Assembly (NCBI GenBank): GCA_943840615.1
Contig: CALSVI010000009.1
Location: forward strand, 62,001 to 126,000
Length of the DNA stretch: 64,000 nt
Direction: 5' to 3'
From: an uncultured Luminiphilus sp.
Lineage (GTDB): Bacteria; Pseudomonadota; Gammaproteobacteria; Pseudomonadales; Halieaceae
Program-made: the position numbers and the translations under genes
The notes under the pieces: model-generated
The model's input: only the letters and a program-made list of their open reading frames with translations
Told to the model about the DNA's origin: nothing
Databases searched by the model: none
In this document: positions 38,926 through 50,600 of the stretch, piece by piece
Layout: each line of letters begins with the position of its first letter
Numbering within the stretch: the stretch's first letter is position 1

Positions 38926-38955
38926 ATTATAGTCGGGCATGCACAGATCAGTGCA
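38926..38955 (-). promoter_or_regulatory. Candidate promoter and operator palindrome of the YceI gene
   Basis: On the minus strand a perfect TATAAT lies at 38931-38926. A perfect inverted repeat TGCAC-AGATCA-GTGCA (38940-38955) sits where the -35 element should be, with no good -35 box. This looks like a regulated promoter with an overlapping operator. The half-sites resemble NtrC boxes but the spacing is one base shorter than in the NtrC dyad. Confidence 0.45.
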
Positions 38956-38977
38956 GCTTCGGGCCGCAGACAAAGCG

Positions 38978-40870
<1,893 letters not shown>

Positions 40871-40964
40871 TTATTACAGCTCGTGCAATGTGGGTTTTGC
40901 TCGCGCGGTCATTCGCGCCAAGCAAAGAGCCGCTCAGTCATTGAGGGAGTCGTGGTTACCCCGC

Positions 40965-41789
40965 TCAGGCGTAACCGTGAGAATCCAGATCAACCGGAAA
41001 GGCCTCGTCGGTCACCCTGAGGACGTCAGTTTCCCAGCGTCCCGCCTCGTGCAGCGTCAGCATACGACACCCCGGGGCTTTCGCATCCACCTGAAACCCG
41101 GCCGACCGGGGCGCAAACTGGATGCAGGTAGAGGGCGATGTCAGGCATTGTACGCCCTGATGCGCCTGCGCAGAATCCTGGTGAACATGGCCGGAAATCA
41201 CCACTGCCTGCTCGCCAAGAGGCGCCAAGCGCTGCAGCGCCTCCTCGGCGTTTTCCACACCAATCTGATCCAGCCACTCGCAGCCAACGGGCATGAGCGG
41301 GTGGTGCGTCGCCACCAGCAGTGGCCGTCCCGATGCCTCAGCGTGTTGCACCGCCGCCTCAAGCGCCTGCATTTCGGTAGTGGATAAATGGCCCGCTACC
41401 GCACCCGGATGCTGAGTGTTTAACATCAGAACGTCCCAGTGCGGCAACTGGATGCTCCGCTTAAAATGGGACCGTAGCGGATGGTTGTCGGACCAGACGG
41501 CATCGTGGTTGCCAGGCAGCCAAAAGCTGGGCACCCGCAAAGGCTTTAACAGCTCGCCGAGCCGCTCATACGCCTCTTCAGCCTCATCACCCGCGAGATC
41601 TCCGGTTAACAAGAGCGCATCAATCGGCCCCTGGTTAGCCAGCAGGCGACACACAGCAGCGAGCGACCGGTCGGTGTCCAATCCCACCAAGGTTCCACCC
41701 GGCTCGCGCATCAGGTGCGTATCAGACAGCTGGGCTACGCGGCTCGTCGCGGCCGTGTTGAGTGTGGCCACGCCACTGAGCGGGTTCAT
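40965..41789 (-). CDS. cpdA: 3',5'-cyclic-AMP phosphodiesterase CpdA
   Basis: CpdA hydrolyses cAMP and thereby lowers CRP-dependent expression. The 274-residue metallophosphatase has metal motifs QLSDTHLM, LTGDLAGDE, LPGNHDAVW, ATHHPL and SGHVHQD. The ATG overlaps the yqiB stop (ATGA). The 97 bases to parE contain no gene; the esterase gene yqiA that lies here in E. coli is absent. Confidence 0.92.
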   Translation of the reverse strand: MNPLSGVATLNTAATSRVAQLSDTHLMREPGGTLVGLDTDRSLAAVCRLLANQGPIDALLLTGDLAGDEAEEAYERLGELLKPLRVPSFWLPGNHDAVWSDNHPLRSHFKRSIQLPHWDVLMLNTQHPGAVAGHLSTTEMQALEAAVQHAEASGRPLLVATHHPLMPVGCEWLDQIGVENAEEALQRLAPLGEQAVVISGHVHQDSAQAHQGVQCLTSPSTCIQFAPRSAGFQVDAKAPGCRMLTLHEAGRWETDVLRVTDEAFPVDLDSHGYA

Positions 41790-42271
41790 GAGGGGCGGCG
41801 GTCGGGATCAGCCAGCACGGTGTCGACTGACCGGCCATTGGTGAGACAGAACTCCAGCAGCTCTGCCGCGAAACGGTTCTGCTGGAACTTTTCGTCGCGC
41901 TGCAGCATGTCCGGGTTGGGGTATCGGTAGCGCGCCTCGAAGCGACGCGAAGTACTGCAATGCACCACCTCTGCCATCCGCGCGTCGTGATACAGACGCA
42001 GATCAAAGCAGCTGTTAGTGCCGAAGTGGGGCGTCGCGCCTTGGTACCGCATGCGCATATCGGTGGTGTAACGATCGCGAGCGGTTACCTCGAGTACCAC
42101 TGACACCTCGCCCGCCTCAAAAACACACTGACCCTGCTGTTCATATTCAGGGAACAGGCGCATCAATCGATGATAGTTGGCCTCGCACTGAGCGTGCAGA
42201 TCCGAAAGGTCTATCTGATAACCCTTGCGGAGCCTCCTGCGCGACTGCACCTGTCTGGTTCGATCTGTCAT
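41786..42271 (-). CDS. yqiB: DUF1249 family protein YqiB
   Basis: A 161-residue protein of DUF1249. Features are YQIDLSDLHAQCEANYHRL, in part, LFPEYEQQG, DLRLYHDARMAEVV and the C-terminal QRDEKFQQNRFAAELLEFCL. The function is unknown; it lies with cpdA and parE, as in E. coli. ATG 42271 is chosen because residues upstream are not conserved. It is divergent from tolC; nudF, found between them in E. coli, is missing. Confidence 0.88.
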   Translation of the reverse strand: MTDRTRQVQSRRRLRKGYQIDLSDLHAQCEANYHRLMRLFPEYEQQGQCVFEAGEVSVVLEVTARDRYTTDMRMRYQGATPHFGTNSCFDLRLYHDARMAEVVHCSTSRRFEARYRYPNPDMLQRDEKFQQNRFAAELLEFCLTNGRSVDTVLADPDRRPS

Positions 42272-42394
42272 AGGCACAGTGTAGCAAGGCGCCCCACCCC
42301 CGCGAACTGCCAAAATGTTGCCGCTTTTGACGCCGCAAAAACGGGTGACACAGTGGTAGACTCGCCTCCCCGAAATGATTCAGATCCTACCGTC

Positions 42395-43826
42395 ATGTCA
42401 AAACTGCATTTCCCCATCCAGACCCTGATAGCGGCTAGTTTAAGTAGCGTGCTGGGCGTTGCTGCCCAGGCCGAAACACTGGTGGATATTTACGACCTGG
42501 CGCTCGAAAACGACGCCCAGCTCAAGGCTGAGGTAGCACAATACAACGCCGACATTGAGTTGGAAAAGCTCGCTCTGGCACCACTGTTGCCCCAAGCTGG
42601 CGCGGGATACTCCTTATATCGACGCCGAGACGGATTCCACTCGGCCGAACGTGACGATCGACCCGAATACGGGCGCTTTCGATCAAATTGACGTGACTTC
42701 GGTCACCGAAACTGAAACCGATGGCTACGACGTCAGTCTGTCCCAAACCCTTTTCGACCTGTCTGCCTGGTTCAGCTGGCGCGCGGGAAAAGAAACTTCA
42801 CAGCAGGCAAAGGCAAACCTGTCGGCGGCCCAGCAGAGCCTGATCGTGCGGGTTGTGCAGGCCTACTTCGGCGTGCTGCGAACACAGGACAATCTCCGCG
42901 CATCGCAGGCACAGGAGCGAGCGTTTGAGCGACAGCTGGAGCAGACGCGGCAACGATTTGAAGTGGGCCTGATCGCTATTACCGATGTCTACGAGGCTGA
43001 GGCGGCCCGGGACAACGCTCGGGTGACCCGTATCGTTGACGAAAACAACGTGGCTGTGGCCAAGGAAAACCTGTCGGTCTTGACCGGTCAGGCACCGGGA
43101 GCGCTGTTTGTACTGGGAGAGGAATTTGACCCGCGCCCACCGGAACCGGCAGATCGAAGCGCCTGGGTCGACTTTGCGCTATCCAATAATAATCTGCTCG
43201 CTGCTGCGCGGTTCGCTGAAGAGGCGTCGCGCCAGAACGCGACCGCCTCCCGCATGGGGCACGCGCCCAAGGTTACCGCGAGCTACCGCTATCAGGACAC
43301 CGAGACGACCGGCAGTATTGCCCAGACCCCCGAGAGTCTGTTCAACTTCCCACCAGACTCGGAACAAACCAATGAAACCTGGCAGATCCGCTTTGATCTG
43401 CCGCTCTCAACAGGGGGCGCTATCAGCGCCAGCCGTCGGCGGGCCGCAGAACAATTCAATGCCGCACGCGAATCGCGCATTAATCTCACCCGCAATACTG
43501 TGACCCAGGCGCGATCACTGCACATGACGGTTATGTCTGACGTTTCCAGAGTGGAGGCGCGCAAGCAGTCCATCGTTTCCAGCCAAAGCGCACTCGACGC
43601 CACTCAGGCCGGCTACGAAGTGGGCACCCGAAATATCGTTGATGTGCTCAATGCCCAGAACAAACTGTTTGCGGCACAACGCGATTACGCCAACAGTCGC
43701 TACGACTTCATTATTAATTCGCTGCGGTTGAAAGAAGTCGCGGGCACCCTCTCCCCAGAAGACATCGCGCGTCTCGAGGGCTTTCTGCTCGCCCCGGCTG
43801 CGCCCACTGCATCGGGTAGCGAGTGA
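42395..43826 (+). CDS. tolC: TolC family outer-membrane channel protein, frame interrupted near 42614
   Basis: TolC is the trimeric outer-membrane exit duct for type I secretion and RND pumps. The corrected protein has about 476 residues. A signal peptide (LIAASLSSVLGVAAQA) precedes LVDIYDLALENDAQLKAE, the family start. The repeat regions end with YEVGTRNIVDVLNAQNKLF and RDYANSRYDFI. The frame breaks in TCCTTATATC: removing one T (about 42614) joins GAGYS to YIDAETDSTRP. It sits by yqiB-cpdA-parE as in E. coli. It is the only outer-membrane factor in the window and could serve the RND pump at 22.6-26.8 kb. Confidence 0.9.
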
Positions 43827-43827
43827 T

Positions 43828-45193
43828 TCACGGTAAATGGGCTGTCAAAACCGCCCATTGCCGCTCCAACACATTCCCCTGCGCTGATTGATACTCACCG
43901 GCGCGGGCTCCCATGGCTTTCATCTGCGCTGCATCGGCGTGTTTGCCAAGGCAGCTGAGTAACACTGCAGGCAGGGTTGACCCATCGACCTCGATTGCCG
44001 CTCCCATGTTGATCAGATCACGGTAGATCCCTGAGAAATTAAATACATGGCCACCTGTGAGAATAGGCAGACGCCACGCCGCAGCTTCCAGCGGATTATG
44101 GCCCCCGTGAGGAACGAGACTTCCACCGACGAACACCAGATCTGCGCAGCCCGTGAGCGCATCCAGGTGGCCAAGCGTGTCGACTAAGAGCACGTCATCC
44201 TGGTCGCACAATCCCTGACCAACGGCGCGCTGCGCGGTATTGTCAGACGCGGTGTGCGCCGCCTTGAAGGCGCTGTGTAACACCACCTGGTACTGATGCA
44301 GTTCTGGCAGCGCGAGCACGCTCGCGACGCGATCAGGATGCCGGGGCGCGAGCATCAAAAAGGCATCGGCTCGCTCTTTTTTAAGCGCTGAAAAGGCTTT
44401 GAGCACCCATTCCTCTTCGCCGGGATGAGTGCTGGCCGCTAACCAGACCGGCCGACCGGCCAGTCCGGGTGCTAATGCGGACCGCTCGCGCTCGTTCGCT
44501 TGCTGAAGAGCATCGGTATCGATCGCAAATTTGAGGTTGCCCGTGACCGCCAACACATCAGGGTTTACGCCGAGCGCACGGAGCCGCCGCGCATCTGCCC
44601 TACCTTGTGCAGCAACAGCCGAAAGACAGGCCAGCGTAGGACGGGTTAATCCAGCGACGCGCGCGTACCCTCGGGCTGACCGCTTGGACAAGCGGGCATT
44701 CAGCAGCACCATAGGCACCCCACGGGCCGCCGCATGGGTGACCAGGTTCGGCCAGATTTCGGTTTCGACCAGCACGCCGAGTGTAGGGTGCCAATGCGCG
44801 AAGAAACGCCTTACCGCGCCGGGTGTGTCGAAGGGAACCCAGTCCCAGTCGACCCTGTCACCCAGTTTCTGGCGGACCTGCTCGGCGCCCGTTGGGGTGG
44901 TCGACGTGACGAGCACCCGCGCTTCGGGTTTCTCTGCCAGCAACCGCTCGATCAGGGGGATGATGGCAAGGGTCTCGCCAACCGATACGGCGTGCACCCA
45001 CACCCGCTCGCGCGCGAGTGCCGCCCGGTGCGAGACCGTATAGACCCAGCCGGTGCCAGATTTGCGCGCGGTACCCGCCATTCCCGCGGCTACGCCAGAA
45101 CAAGCGTAGCAGCAACAAAGGCACCAGCAGACGCAGCATCAGAGAATAGAGCCGGCGAAGAAAGGAAGAAGGTCGTCGGTTCCGCACGCTCAA
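43828..45193 (-). CDS. waaA: 3-deoxy-D-manno-octulosonic acid transferase WaaA, frame interrupted near 45012
   Basis: WaaA (KdtA) adds Kdo to lipid A precursors at the inner membrane. The N-terminal part (MSVRNRRPSSFLRRLYSLM, then a membrane anchor LLVPLLLLRLFW and NGGYRAQIWHRLGLYG) reads in one frame. The catalytic part VWVHAVSVGETLAIIPL, TSTTPTGAEQV, ETEIWPNL, NARLSKRSARGY and FVGGSLVPHGGHNPLEAA reads in another. The break lies in the CGCGCGCG repeat (45009-45016); removing one base restores a ~454-residue protein. The family start pattern (L-Y-x4-L-x-L-x-x-P-L) supports the upstream ATG. It converges with tolC, one base apart. Confidence 0.9.
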
Positions 45194-45233
45194 GACAATC
45201 GTATACTCATAGCCGGATCACGCGGAGCGTATC

Positions 45234-45869
45234 ATGTCTCAGTCCATGCCCCAGACCCCACCCCGACCCCCGGGAAATTCCGTGCGCGGTTTCCTCCCTG
45301 ACGACGAGGGAAGGCAGTTATATGAGTGGGCGCTTGAAGCCGCGCAAATCGGACCCCTTCTTGAAATCGGTAGCTACTGCGGGCGGTCCACCATTTGGCT
45401 TGCGCAAGCTGCACAGGCTCGCGACACCGTGGTTTTCGCCGTGGATCATCACCGCGGTTCCGAGGAACATCAGCCGGGGGAAAGCCACCACGATGAGGCC
45501 CTCGTGGATGCGTCGGGCCAGTTCGATAGCTTCGCCGAATTTCGCCGCAATATTGCGGCGGCCGGACTGGACAGCCCGGTAATTCCCATTGTCACTGCCA
45601 GCGCCGGCTTAGCGCCGCACTGGCGCGGCGGTCTGGGTATGGTCTTTATCGACGGCGGGCACAGCCTCGATGCCGCGCTGACAGATTATCGCGCCTGGGC
45701 ACCCCAGCTCTCGCCCGGGGGCATACTCGCCATCCACGATGTCTTTCCAGACCCCAGCCAAGGGGGGCAGGCGCCCTTTACGATCTGGCAGTTGGCAAAC
45801 CAATCGGGGCTATTTGAGCCACTAGGCACCCTGGATACCCTGCGGGGGCTGAAGCGACTCACTCCCTAA
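45234..45869 (+). CDS. Class I SAM-dependent methyltransferase (cluster gene)
   Basis: A 211-residue methyltransferase of the Methyltransf_24 type. The SAM-binding motif I is LLEIGSYCGRSTIWLAQAA (about residue 43) and the acidic motif II is FAVDHHRG. GMVFIDGGHSLDAALTDYRAW marks the later strand and is often seen in surface-glycan-linked enzymes. The substrate is unknown. It is divergent from waaA by 40 bases and converges with the alpha/alpha-barrel protein gene, so it probably belongs to the surface polysaccharide neighbourhood. Confidence 0.8.
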   Translation: MSQSMPQTPPRPPGNSVRGFLPDDEGRQLYEWALEAAQIGPLLEIGSYCGRSTIWLAQAAQARDTVVFAVDHHRGSEEHQPGESHHDEALVDASGQFDSFAEFRRNIAAAGLDSPVIPIVTASAGLAPHWRGGLGMVFIDGGHSLDAALTDYRAWAPQLSPGGILAIHDVFPDPSQGGQAPFTIWQLANQSGLFEPLGTLDTLRGLKRLTP

Positions 45870-45885
45870 CCCCGGCGCGCGCGAC

Positions 45886-46926
45886 TTAATCGCCCAGAAG
45901 AGGCGAGAGAAACAGACCGCTGGCGCCAGTGTGAGCAGTGAGCGCATCCGCCGCGAGCAGCACAGCGCCCGCCGTCCAGGTGGGCTTCTCCAAGGGCCAC
46001 AGCACCTGCTCTGCGAACTGATAGCCCGTCCACCATGCACCGTCGGCGTCACGCCACTGCGTCAGCCAGCTGAAGAGCTCGGCTGCCCGCTCGCGCTCTC
46101 CCGCGGCGAGCAGTGCCAGAGTCAGCTCGCAGGATTCCGCGACGGTGGCCCAGGGCTGGTGGTTCTCACAGCGACACCCGATACCCGGCTCGACAAACTC
46201 CGTCCAACGCTGGTCCAACCGGTCTCTGGCTGACCGACCCACTACGAGTCCGGCCAAAATGGGATAAAACCAGTCCATGGCATAGCGGGATTTACTCTCC
46301 CACGTCCGATCAAAGCGCTCGGGCCGATGGGTCAGCGCATCGCCAAGCTGCTCGCGTGCGGATCGCCAAGCCGCGGTCGGTTGATCGAGTTGTTCTGCAA
46401 TTAAAACGGCGCATTCGAGCGACTTATAGATCGAGCAGCAGCCCGTTACGAGCGCATCTCCCAAGGGGTCGCCGCCCGGGTCAACCGCCCAGTCAATCTC
46501 GCCTTCGGCGCTCTGATAGCGCAGCACGAAGTCGATGGCTTTCTGGACCATCGGGAAAGCGCGCCGCAAAAAATCAGCGTTCCCGGTAATCAGAAAATGA
46601 TGCCAGATCCCGGTGGCGACATAGGCAACATAGTTAGTCTCGCGGCGCTCGACGGTGCGATCAGGTTGCCCGTCTCGATAACAGGCCCACCAACTGCCAT
46701 CGTCCAACTGTGTACCGGCGAGCCAGCCGTAAGCTCGCTCGGCAGCGTTGAGCTCGCCGGCAATACTGAGACCCATCGCGGCTTCAGTGTGATCCCATGG
46801 ATCAGTATGCCCGCCTTCAAACCAGGGAATTTCCCCCGATGCCCTTTGGGTGACGAGAAGAAACGCTACCGTGGGCTGAAGCCATTGTGCGGGGTACGTG
46901 CCGGGGCTCAGGAAAGGGGCATTCAT
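45886..46926 (-). CDS. Alpha/alpha-barrel 'prenyltransferase-like' protein
   Basis: A 346-residue protein made of repeated helical segments rich in Trp. Repeats show the pattern G-x-W or GAWW: DDGSWWACYRDG, EGEIDWAVDPGG, DADGAWWTGYQF. This is the look of the six-hairpin (alpha/alpha)6 fold of terpenoid cyclases, prenyltransferases and glycosidases. Databases often label such proteins 'prenyltransferase', but no catalytic DxDD motif or zinc site is visible. A sugar-acting role fits the neighbouring glycosyltransferase better (inference). ATG 46926 gives MNAPFLSPGTYPAQW; ATG 46959, overlapping the preceding gene, is possible. It is the last gene of the operon. Confidence 0.7.
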   Translation of the reverse strand: MNAPFLSPGTYPAQWLQPTVAFLLVTQRASGEIPWFEGGHTDPWDHTEAAMGLSIAGELNAAERAYGWLAGTQLDDGSWWACYRDGQPDRTVERRETNYVAYVATGIWHHFLITGNADFLRRAFPMVQKAIDFVLRYQSAEGEIDWAVDPGGDPLGDALVTGCCSIYKSLECAVLIAEQLDQPTAAWRSAREQLGDALTHRPERFDRTWESKSRYAMDWFYPILAGLVVGRSARDRLDQRWTEFVEPGIGCRCENHQPWATVAESCELTLALLAAGERERAAELFSWLTQWRDADGAWWTGYQFAEQVLWPLEKPTWTAGAVLLAADALTAHTGASGLFLSPLLGD

Positions 46927-47663
46927 GGACCGGGCTCTGGCGGCGCGTCTTGTCGTCATCCCGCTTGGTGAAATACAGCACCACGCTTTTTCCCATAATA
47001 GGGTTGAGTAAGGCGTCGAGAGTGCGGGTCATCCAGGGGCGCCGCATCAGATCCCATACCAGCAGTTTGTGGTAGGTGCGCACCAGCCAAGGCTCGGGGT
47101 CCCATCGCCAGAACAGACATTTTAGCCACCAGTAAGGCACATGCAGTGCATGCGCACTCCCCCGCCCGCCAAAGACAAAACCCTGGCGCGTCACCTCTCG
47201 GCGCAGGTGCGTCGCATCAAAAATACGGATATGGCCCCCCGGCGTGCTCCGATAACCCTCACTCAGCTTCCAGCAGACCCACTCCGGCCACTGCCTTGGC
47301 ACACTGATGCACAGGCGACCCCCCGGCCTCAGCACTCGCCTTGCTTCCTCCAATACCGTCTAAGTAATTGGGAATATGCTCAAGAATCTCGCTGGCAATG
47401 ACGACATCGACCGTACCGTCGCCCAGCGGCAAAGCCGTCGCATCGCCGGCTGCAAAACTGATGTGGCCGGCAGGCGCATGGGGCTGCATATCGGCAATAC
47501 GCCCCGCCGCGGTGCCGACATCCTGCTCGGACCAGTCGATCCCCAGCGCATGCACCCCCTCGCGTAAATACGTGGCAAGGGTGTGACGTCCCTCTCCGCA
47601 ACCCACGTCGAGACAAAGTTGGCCCGGCTCCAGCGCCAGCTTGTCGAGATCGACTGTCAGCAT
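46817..47663 (-). CDS. Class I SAM-dependent methyltransferase, frame interrupted near 47356
   Basis: A methyltransferase of the Methyltransf_11 type. The first part starts MLTVDLDKLALEPGQLCLDV with motif I LDVGCGEGRHTL. DVVIASEILEHIPNYLD is typical. Removing one G (about 47356-47357) joins it to VLEEARRVLRPGGRLCISVP. As given, the frame runs to 46817, overlapping the next gene by 110 bases. A second missing base in CCC 46960-46962 would instead end it after TKRG, in an ATGA overlap with ATG 46959. The start overlaps the glycosyltransferase stop by seven bases. Confidence 0.75.
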
Positions 47664-48975
47664 GTGTCGATGCACGACCGGTATTGTTGAACCATCTGCT
47701 CTGCACACACAGACCAGCAGAATTCGCGCACCACACGCTGTCTACCGCGATCTGATAGTGCCTGTGCGAGGATTGGGTCAGACAACACGCGCGCCAGCGC
47801 TTGGGCAAGCGCCTCGCTGTCGCCCGCGGGCACCAGCAATCCGCCATCCGCCACGACCTCCGCCAGCGCTCCTCCATCACTCGACACCAGAGGGACACCC
47901 GCGGCCATCGCTTCGATGGCCGGCAAACCAAACCCCTCATAGAGCGAAGGCACCACGGCCACAGCGCTCTGCGCATAAAGACGATTGATGTCCTCGTGAC
48001 TGGCGTCACCCACGAACCGAATACGCTCGGCCAACCCGAGCCGGGAAATCAAAGCCTCGGTGTCTCCACCCGGCTTCGGTCGGGCAATCAGTACCAGCCG
48101 GTGCGCGGGGTCGTCCTCACAGAGGATCTTAAAGGCCTTTAACAATACTGGCAGGCCTTTTAAGGGTGCATCCGCAGACGCAGTGGCAATGATTGTTTTA
48201 GGGTGCCGAACAACATCCGGGAGGGGTTTGAACAGATCGGTATCCACCCCATTGGGAACGACATGCAGTGCACCCGGGAGCACACCAAAATCAGTACTAA
48301 TATCGGCAGCCGAGCACTTCGACACCGTCACGATGTGGCGGAGTTGCCCGGCTACTCTCGCTTGCATCTTGAGGAAGGTGTGCCAGCGCCGGATCATCAG
48401 GCGCCACCACCAGCGCGACTCACCCGCCAGGGCGACTCTGAGATCCCGCGTAATCGGATGATGAATGGTCGTCACCACGGGCAGGCCGGCCCCTGAAGAT
48501 CAAGAATGCCATCTGCGAGCGTCTGATTATCGTGCACCACCTCAAACTGATCGGCGTGGTCCAGCAGCCAGTCGCGGGCGCGCTCACCAAAGGTCCAGGG
48601 CTCCGCAAAGCCCCCGGTCAACTTACTGAGCCATTCTTTGCGCCCGAGGGGATCGCGCAACTCAGCCCGTCCAACACTCCACAGATCCCGCGCGTAGAGA
48701 TCGAGACTCGGCAGTTTTACCAGCGCGACGCCCTCCACCAGATCCGGATAGGGAGGCCCCGAGATGACCGTCACATCGTGACCCAAGGCCACCAGGGCCT
48801 GACTCAGGTAGCGAAGATACACCCCCTGACCACCTGAAAACGGTGCCGAGCGGTAACCCAGCAGCGCGATGCGGAGCGGGCCGCCTTTGAGGCCATGGCA
48901 ATCAGCCTCGACAGCTTGTGGCGTGTGAAGGGGTGCGTTGATAAGAGGCTCCGGGCCGACGGCAACTAATGGCAC
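47657..48975 (-). CDS. GT4 family glycosyltransferase, frame interrupted near 48491
   Basis: A GT-B glycosyltransferase, about 439 residues when corrected. The N-terminal domain starts LRIALLGYRSAPFSGGQGVY with the donor-side glycine loop, and the frame then breaks at a G run (48490-48493). Adding one base joins ILDLQG to AGLPVVTTIHHPITRD. The second domain has VVPNGVDTDLFKPL, ADAPLKGLPVLLKAF, and the GT4 signature VPSLYEGFGLPAIEAMAAG. It is the first gene of the three-gene minus-strand operon with a methyltransferase and an alpha/alpha-barrel protein. The donor and acceptor are unknown. The GTG at 48975 is the likely start. Confidence 0.83.
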
Positions 48976-48986
48976 TTATTATGCCA
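48970..48986 (+). promoter_or_regulatory. Possible sigma-54-like element or palindromic operator upstream of rmlA
   Basis: TGGCACTTATTATGCCA has the sigma-54 GG and GC 12 bases apart (48971-48972, 48983-48984) but lacks the TTGC first T. It is also a dyad (ATGGCA/TGCCAT, 48969-48987). It overlaps the glycosyltransferase start and lies about 110 bases before rmlA. It could be either an operator or a promoter. Confidence 0.25.
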
Positions 48987-49095
48987 TATCATTGGCGGGC
49001 TATTGCACACTAACGAAGCGCGCAGTGTAGCGGCGGCTCGCCAAGTGTGCCATCGAACTGTACACTCCGTCGCCCCGTGAGCAGATCCTGTCAAG

Positions 49096-50004
49096 ATGAC
49101 TGAGCACACCGCATACAAGGGTATTATTCTCGCCGGCGGGTCGGGCACCCGGCTGCATCCGCTGACAACGACTGTCAGCAAGCAGCTCATGCCGGTCTAC
49201 GACAAACCCATGATCTATTACCCGCTCGCTACCCTCATGCAATCGGGTATTCGAGATATCCTGATCATCACCACGCCCCGCGACCAGATCGCCTACGCCG
49301 ACTTACTAGGTGATGGCAGCCAGTGGGGTATTCGCATTCAGTACACCGTGCAGGCAAGCCCTGATGGCCTTGCACAGGCTTTTCTTTTGGGCGAAGACTT
49401 CATTGGACAAGACCCCGTCTGCCTGGTGTTGGGCGACAATATTTTCCACGGGGCAGGCTTTACCGCCAAACTGCGGCGCGCAGTGCAGCGAACCGACGGC
49501 GCTTCCGTCTTTGCCTACTACGTGCACGACCCCGAGCGCTATGGCGTGGTCGAATTTGATGCAGAAGGCCGGGCCATTGGCATTGAAGAAAAGCCCGCCG
49601 AACCGCGATCCCATTACGCGGTCACGGGCCTCTATTTTTACGACAACGACGTCATCTCGGTAGCCAAAGGCATCAAGCCCTCCCCACGAGGTGAACTGGA
49701 AATCACCGATGTAAACCGCCGCTACCTCGAGCAGGGCTCACTGCAGGTTGAGGTGATGGGTCAGGGCACGGCATGGCTGGATACCGGCACGCACCAGTCG
49801 CTGCTGGACGCAGGAAACTTCATTCGCGTCATCGAGGACCGCCAGGGCCTGAAGGTCGCCTGCCTCGAGGAAATTGCCTACCGCCTCGGTTATATCGACG
49901 CCGAGCAGGTGCTCGCGCTGGCCGCCCCGCTGATCAAAAGCGGCTACGGTGCGTATCTGGAAACCATGCTGAGTGACGGCGGACCGGTATTCGATGAAGA
50001 CTGA
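49096..50004 (+). CDS. rmlA: Glucose-1-phosphate thymidylyltransferase RmlA
   Basis: RmlA makes dTDP-glucose, the first step to dTDP-L-rhamnose. The 302-residue protein has the nucleotide-binding signature [40 protein letters not shown] and [13 protein letters not shown], all as in the enterobacterial enzyme. It overlaps rmlC by 11 bases. rmlB and rmlD follow on the opposite strand. Confidence 0.97.
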   Translation: MTEHTAYKGIILAGGSGTRLHPLTTTVSKQLMPVYDKPMIYYPLATLMQSGIRDILIITTPRDQIAYADLLGDGSQWGIRIQYTVQASPDGLAQAFLLGEDFIGQDPVCLVLGDNIFHGAGFTAKLRRAVQRTDGASVFAYYVHDPERYGVVEFDAEGRAIGIEEKPAEPRSHYAVTGLYFYDNDVISVAKGIKPSPRGELEITDVNRRYLEQGSLQVEVMGQGTAWLDTGTHQSLLDAGNFIRVIEDRQGLKVACLEEIAYRLGYIDAEQVLALAAPLIKSGYGAYLETMLSDGGPVFDED

Positions 50005-50551
50005 GCCCACACCGTTGGCCGGCGTGATGCTCATCACGCCAACGGTTCACGGTGATGCCCGCGGTTTCTTTCTCGAAACCTGGCACGCCGAACGCTACGC
50101 CCAAGCAGGGATCGCACACACTTTTGTTCAGGACAATCACAGCCGCTCGGCGCAAGGCATTCTGCGCGGCCTGCACCTGCAAACCGAGATGCCTCAGGGC
50201 AAGCTGGTTCGCGTCACATCGGGCGCCGTATTTGACGTAGTGGTGGACTGCCGGGCCGAGTCACCGAGCTGTGGTCAGTGGTACGGCGCGACGCTAACGG
50301 CTGAAGGTCAGGAGCAGCTGTGGGTGCCGCCGGGCTGCGCCCATGGCTTTTATGTCCTGAGTGAATCGGCGGACTTTCTCTACAAGTGCACCGATTACTA
50401 TCATCCAGAGAGTGAGCTGTCGCTGGCCTGGGATGACGCCACTGTCGGCGTGGAGTGGCCTATTCCTGAGGGAGCCGAGCCACAACTCTCCGGCAAGGAC
50501 CGGGCCGGCACTCGCTGGCAGGACCTGCCGCTCTATCGCGGGCTGCTCTAA
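49994..50551 (+). CDS. rmlC: dTDP-4-dehydrorhamnose 3,5-epimerase RmlC
   Basis: A 185-residue cupin-fold epimerase. Features are [12 protein letters not shown], the catalytic-His motif RGLHLQ (about residue 63), [14 protein letters not shown], and the HGFYVLSE strand with the second His region. The ATG at 49994 lies inside the rmlA end. It ends 44 bases before the convergent rmlB. Confidence 0.96.
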   Translation: MKTEPTPLAGVMLITPTVHGDARGFFLETWHAERYAQAGIAHTFVQDNHSRSAQGILRGLHLQTEMPQGKLVRVTSGAVFDVVVDCRAESPSCGQWYGATLTAEGQEQLWVPPGCAHGFYVLSESADFLYKCTDYYHPESELSLAWDDATVGVEWPIPEGAEPQLSGKDRAGTRWQDLPLYRGLL

Positions 50552-50572
50552 CGACCGAACTCAAAATCTCTT

Positions 50573-50600
50573 TCGCTGCCTAAGTCTGTCGCTGCCTAAG
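50573..50600. repeat. Twelve-base direct repeat at the rmlC/rmlB junction
   Basis: TCGCTGCCTAAG occurs twice, at 50573-50584 and 50589-50600, separated by four bases. The second copy carries the rmlB stop codon, so the repeat looks like a small tandem duplication of the end of rmlB. Confidence 0.7.

Noticed and set aside
38940-38955. NtrC site upstream of the YceI gene
   Set aside because: The half-sites fit, but the spacing is one base short of the NtrC dyad and there is no sigma-54 element nearby.
45886-46926. Naming the alpha/alpha-barrel protein a prenyltransferase or terpene cyclase
   Set aside because: No DxDD, zinc ligand or QW-repeat pattern is visible, so only the fold resemblance is stated.
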